Assembly (NCBI GenBank): GCA_027449805.1
Contig: DAIDKY010000002.1
Location: forward strand, 1 to 30,949
Length of the DNA stretch: 30,949 nt
Source of the DNA: a bacterium
GTDB taxonomy: Bacteria > Patescibacteriota > Saccharimonadia > UBA4664
Direction: 5' to 3'
A program made the position numbers and the translations under genes. The notes beneath the pieces are model-generated. The model worked only from the letters and a program-made list of their open reading frames with translations. It did not search any database and was not told where the DNA came from. Positions 28,531 through 30,949 of the stretch are shown here, piece by piece (position 1 is the stretch's first letter; each line of letters opens with the position of its first letter).

Positions 28531-30116
28531 TGTATCACGTAAAAAACATCTTCCGGCGCGCCAATGCCAAGCAGACCATCGGCAGTGCGGCATTGGTCAT
28601 TTCCGGCGCCTATCTTCTTAGCCGTCTGCTCGGGCTATTGCGCGACCGTCTGCTTATTGCCCACTTCGGCGTCGGGCCGACCCTCGATGCTTATATGGCA
28701 GCCTTCAGTCTGCCAGACCTGCTCTTTACACTGCTGGTGTCCGGAGCCTTTGCCGTTACCTTTATTCCGGTCTTTACTAAGGAATTGGCGCGAGGCGAGG
28801 ACGGCGAGCCCTGGGATATGGCTTCGACTCTGCTCAATCTGCTCGTCATCGGAACGGTTACGGCGGCGGTTCTCGGGATTATCTTTGCTAGTCAGATCGT
28901 CACGGTTATGGCGGCCGGTTTTCATGGAGAGCAGCATGATCTAACGGTCCAGCTGACCAGGATAATGCTGCTGACACCGATCTTCTTTGCTATTTCGAGT
29001 GTCTTCGGTAGTATTCAGCAGGCCAAGGGACGTTTCTTGATCTACGCCATGGCCAGCGTGCTTTATAACATCGGAATTATCTTTGGTATCGTTGTTTTTG
29101 CTAATCGCTGGGGCATCTACGGTGTCGCCTGGGGTGTCGTTTTGGGCACGATTTTGCAAGCTCTTTTGCAGTGGGGCGGACTGATCGGACTCGGTGTGCG
29201 TTATCGCCCGGTTCTGCGTCTGCGCATGAGGCCGGTACGACGCGTGCTCTGGCTCATGGTACCTCGCGCCATCGATCAAGGGATCGACCAGATGAACTAT
29301 GTTATCGAGAAAGCGATTGGTTCAACTTTGGCCGCCGGCTCAGTCACAGCCTATACGTTGGCTAATAACTTAAAGAACGTACCTTTGTCGTTGATCGGCG
29401 CCGCCATTACGACGGCAGTCTTTCCTCGTTTATCCGCCAATGTTGCGGACAACAAAAAAGAGGAGATGGCCGATGACGTTTCGCGCACGGCACGTTTTAT
29501 TCTATTCTTGTCGCTTCCCTCGGCGGCTTTTGTGATCGTGGCTCGAGGTTACATCGTGCGTTTGCTCTACGGTTTTGGCAATGTTGCCACCGCCAACGCG
29601 CTCGGCTGGTTCGCCGGTACGATCGTCTTTGCCAGCCTCTTTTTCCTGGTAGCACGTATCTTTTTTGCCTATCAGGACACCAAGACCCCTCTGATCGTCT
29701 CGCTCATTGCCGTTGTTATTAACGTTATTCTATCGTTTCAGTTGTCGCATCGCTTCGGTGTTTCCGGGCTTGCTATGGCCGGATCGATTATCGACGCCTT
29801 CGAGACCGTCGTCCTTGTAGCAATTCTGGAGCGCCGACATATCTCGATCGGGTTAGGGCGGATCATTAGTGGCAGTTGGCGCATGGCCGTCGCCGCCGCT
29901 GTAATGGGGGCTGCCCTCTACGAATTGATCCATTATGCAACGCCGCTTTATGCCACTGACAAGGGATTTTTTGTCGTAGCGCCGAAGTTCCTGTTAATCG
30001 TGGTCGTGGCCGTTACGTCTTATGGCGGTGTCTGTTATCTGTTAAGGCTAAAAGAGGCCGGCTGGTTCCTACGCCGCTTACGAGAACTCTTGTCGCGACC
30101 ACTAGGTCTTAATTAA
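28530..30116 (+). CDS. murJ: lipid II flippase MurJ (MVF family)
   Basis: The 528-residue integral membrane protein has about 14 hydrophobic helices and MurJ family features. These are SAALVISGAYLLSRLLGLLRDRLLIAHFG at the N-terminus, ALDAYMAAFSLPDLLFTLLVSGAFAVTFIPVFTK-like helices 1-2 (here TLDAYMAAF), and PRAIDQGIDQMNYVIEKAIGS in the middle. MurJ flips lipid II to the outer face for peptidoglycan synthesis. Its presence fits a walled cell. It follows ftsH by 19 nt, with its own leaderless-type -10 box. Confidence 0.96.
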   Translation: MYHVKNIFRRANAKQTIGSAALVISGAYLLSRLLGLLRDRLLIAHFGVGPTLDAYMAAFSLPDLLFTLLVSGAFAVTFIPVFTKELARGEDGEPWDMASTLLNLLVIGTVTAAVLGIIFASQIVTVMAAGFHGEQHDLTVQLTRIMLLTPIFFAISSVFGSIQQAKGRFLIYAMASVLYNIGIIFGIVVFANRWGIYGVAWGVVLGTILQALLQWGGLIGLGVRYRPVLRLRMRPVRRVLWLMVPRAIDQGIDQMNYVIEKAIGSTLAAGSVTAYTLANNLKNVPLSLIGAAITTAVFPRLSANVADNKKEEMADDVSRTARFILFLSLPSAAFVIVARGYIVRLLYGFGNVATANALGWFAGTIVFASLFFLVARIFFAYQDTKTPLIVSLIAVVINVILSFQLSHRFGVSGLAMAGSIIDAFETVVLVAILERRHISIGLGRIISGSWRMAVAAAVMGAALYELIHYATPLYATDKGFFVVAPKFLLIVVVAVTSYGGVCYLLRLKEAGWFLRRLRELLSRPLGLN

Positions 30117-30140
30117 ACGTGAGTTAGCCCTTGCATAGGC

Positions 30141-30146
30141 TATACT
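30141..30146 (+). promoter_or_regulatory. lepA: -10 box of a leaderless promoter (lepA)
   Basis: TATACT ends 8 nt before the GTG at 30154. There is no -35 match at the normal distance and no convincing Shine-Dalgarno. Confidence 0.45.
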
Positions 30147-30153
30147 AAGGTAC

Positions 30154-30949
30154 GTGAATCAGACTGAGATCAGAAATTTTTGTATAATTGCGCACATCGA
30201 CCATGGAAAATCGACCCTGGCCGATCGTATGCTGGAGCTTACGGGGACCGTTGAGAAGCGGGCCATGCAGGCTCAGCTTCTCGATAGCATGGATCTGGAA
30301 CGCGAAAAGGGCATTACGATCAAGCTGCAGCCGGTACGCATGGCCTGGAAGGATTATTCGCTCAACCTGATCGATACGCCCGGACATGTCGACTTCTCCT
30401 ATGAGGTGTCGCGCTCACTGGCCGCCTGCGAAGGCGCTGTCTTGGTTGTCGACTGCTCGCAGGGGATTCAAGCGCAGACTCTGGCTAATGTCTACTTGGC
30501 GATCGAGGCAGGGCTGGAGATTATTCCGGTACTCAATAAGATCGACCTGCCGGCGGCCGATCCGGATCGAGTCGCGGGCGAAGTTGCCAAGCTGCTCGGT
30601 TGCGACCCGGAATCGATCCTACGTGTTTCCGGCAAGACGGGCGAGGGTGTATCTGAGGTTCTCGATGCCATCGTCGAGCAGGTTCCGGCGCCGCAAGGGA
30701 AGGCCGACTCGCCTCTGCGAGCTCTAATCTTTGACTCGGTCTACGACGAATATCGCGGTGTCATTCTCTTTCTGCGCATCGTCGACGGTTCGCTGGCCAA
30801 GGGTCAGGAGATTAAACTCATGGCAACCCAAGCCGAGGGACTGGCCGTCTTGGGGCGAGAATATTCGTGCGACACCGTACGAGTGCAGCTCGTCGATCTC
30901 CGATGGGACTATGGTTCCGCCCCCACCGCCGTATACCCGTATGTCGGGG
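30154..30949 (+). CDS. lepA: elongation factor 4 (LepA), 5' part, cut by the window end
   Basis: The frame from GTG 30154 reads MNQTEIRNFCIIAHIDHGKSTLADRML, the LepA N-terminus, with P-loop AHIDHGKST (13-21), switch-region EREKGITIK, DTPGHVDF and NKID, so this is a complete GTPase domain. LepA is a ribosome-associated GTPase linked to back-translocation and ribosome biogenesis. About 265 codons are present of the usual ~600. After QAEGLAV (about residue 235) the frame stays open but no longer matches the family. The expected GIF-x-P and L-x-x-GE-x-GY motifs appear in pieces in the other two frames, as if single bases were missing. The start is supported by the -10 box TATACT. Confidence 0.93.
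   Translation, partial: MNQTEIRNFCIIAHIDHGKSTLADRMLELTGTVEKRAMQAQLLDSMDLEREKGITIKLQPVRMAWKDYSLNLIDTPGHVDFSYEVSRSLAACEGAVLVVDCSQGIQAQTLANVYLAIEAGLEIIPVLNKIDLPAADPDRVAGEVAKLLGCDPESILRVSGKTGEGVSEVLDAIVEQVPAPQGKADSPLRALIFDSVYDEYRGVILFLRIVDGSLAKGQEIKLMATQAEGLAVLGREYSCDTVRVQLVDLRWDYGSAPTAVYPYVG

Overview
The window looks like chromosome from a small-genomed Patescibacteria (CPR) bacterium, most likely a Saccharibacteria (TM7) lineage with roughly balanced base composition. This placement is inferred from gene content. The evidence is a set of small membrane and secreted proteins of a kind I associate with CPR genomes, a giant single-anchor surface protein, a compact atpFHAGDC operon, and tight spacing with many start/stop overlaps. 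TGA is used as an ordinary stop (for example the ATGA overlaps at 14773 and 17435), which argues against the UGA=Gly code of Gracilibacteria/SR1.

Layout. 23-2872: a CNNM/DUF21-CBS membrane protein, a secreted/anchored hypothetical, a cold-shock-type RRM RNA-binding protein with a structured 5' leader and a clean terminator, and a membrane protein combining an exported beta domain with a c-ring-like hairpin. 2936-9964: one 2342-residue surface protein built of fibre-like repeats, two LVIVD propeller blocks, a kelch-like block, an FN3-like domain and a C-terminal beta domain. 9996-11296: a small unknown protein, then on the minus strand an orphan CheY-like receiver downstream of a single-pass membrane protein. 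11413-16394: ATP synthase genes b, delta, alpha, gamma, beta, epsilon, with no a or c gene beside them. 16469-18544: a small conserved protein and an ABC-2 exporter pair. 18562-20566: a metal-homeostasis locus with a CDF exporter, a ZIP transporter and a divergent Fur-family regulator. 20568-22980: a DUF2207 membrane protein and a coiled-coil membrane protein. 23238-24230: an unrecognised gene between short direct repeats. 24557-25837: an M16 peptidase. 25876-26587: three tRNAs and an FtsB/DivIC-like gene. 26615 to the end: ftsH, murJ and the 5' part of lepA.

How the parts fit. Most genes are housekeeping: energy conversion (ATP synthase), envelope quality control (FtsH), peptidoglycan precursor flipping and division (MurJ, FtsB-like) and translation (tRNAs, LepA). 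The 1-10 kb segment is the accessory, surface-directed part. The 2051-2872 product and the C-terminus of the giant protein appear to share a beta domain, so they may work together at the cell surface, possibly in host or substrate contact.

The most interesting observations are: the c-ring-like hairpin lacking the proton-carrying carboxylate, joined to a fibre-type domain; a recurrent leaderless promoter geometry (a -10 box 6-7 nt before the start codon) at eight genes; a 9-bp inverted repeat that could mask the ribosome site of the RRM gene; a tRNA with anticodon UAU; 12-bp direct repeats around the 23238-24230 gene; and an apparent triple reading-frame break in lepA at the window end.
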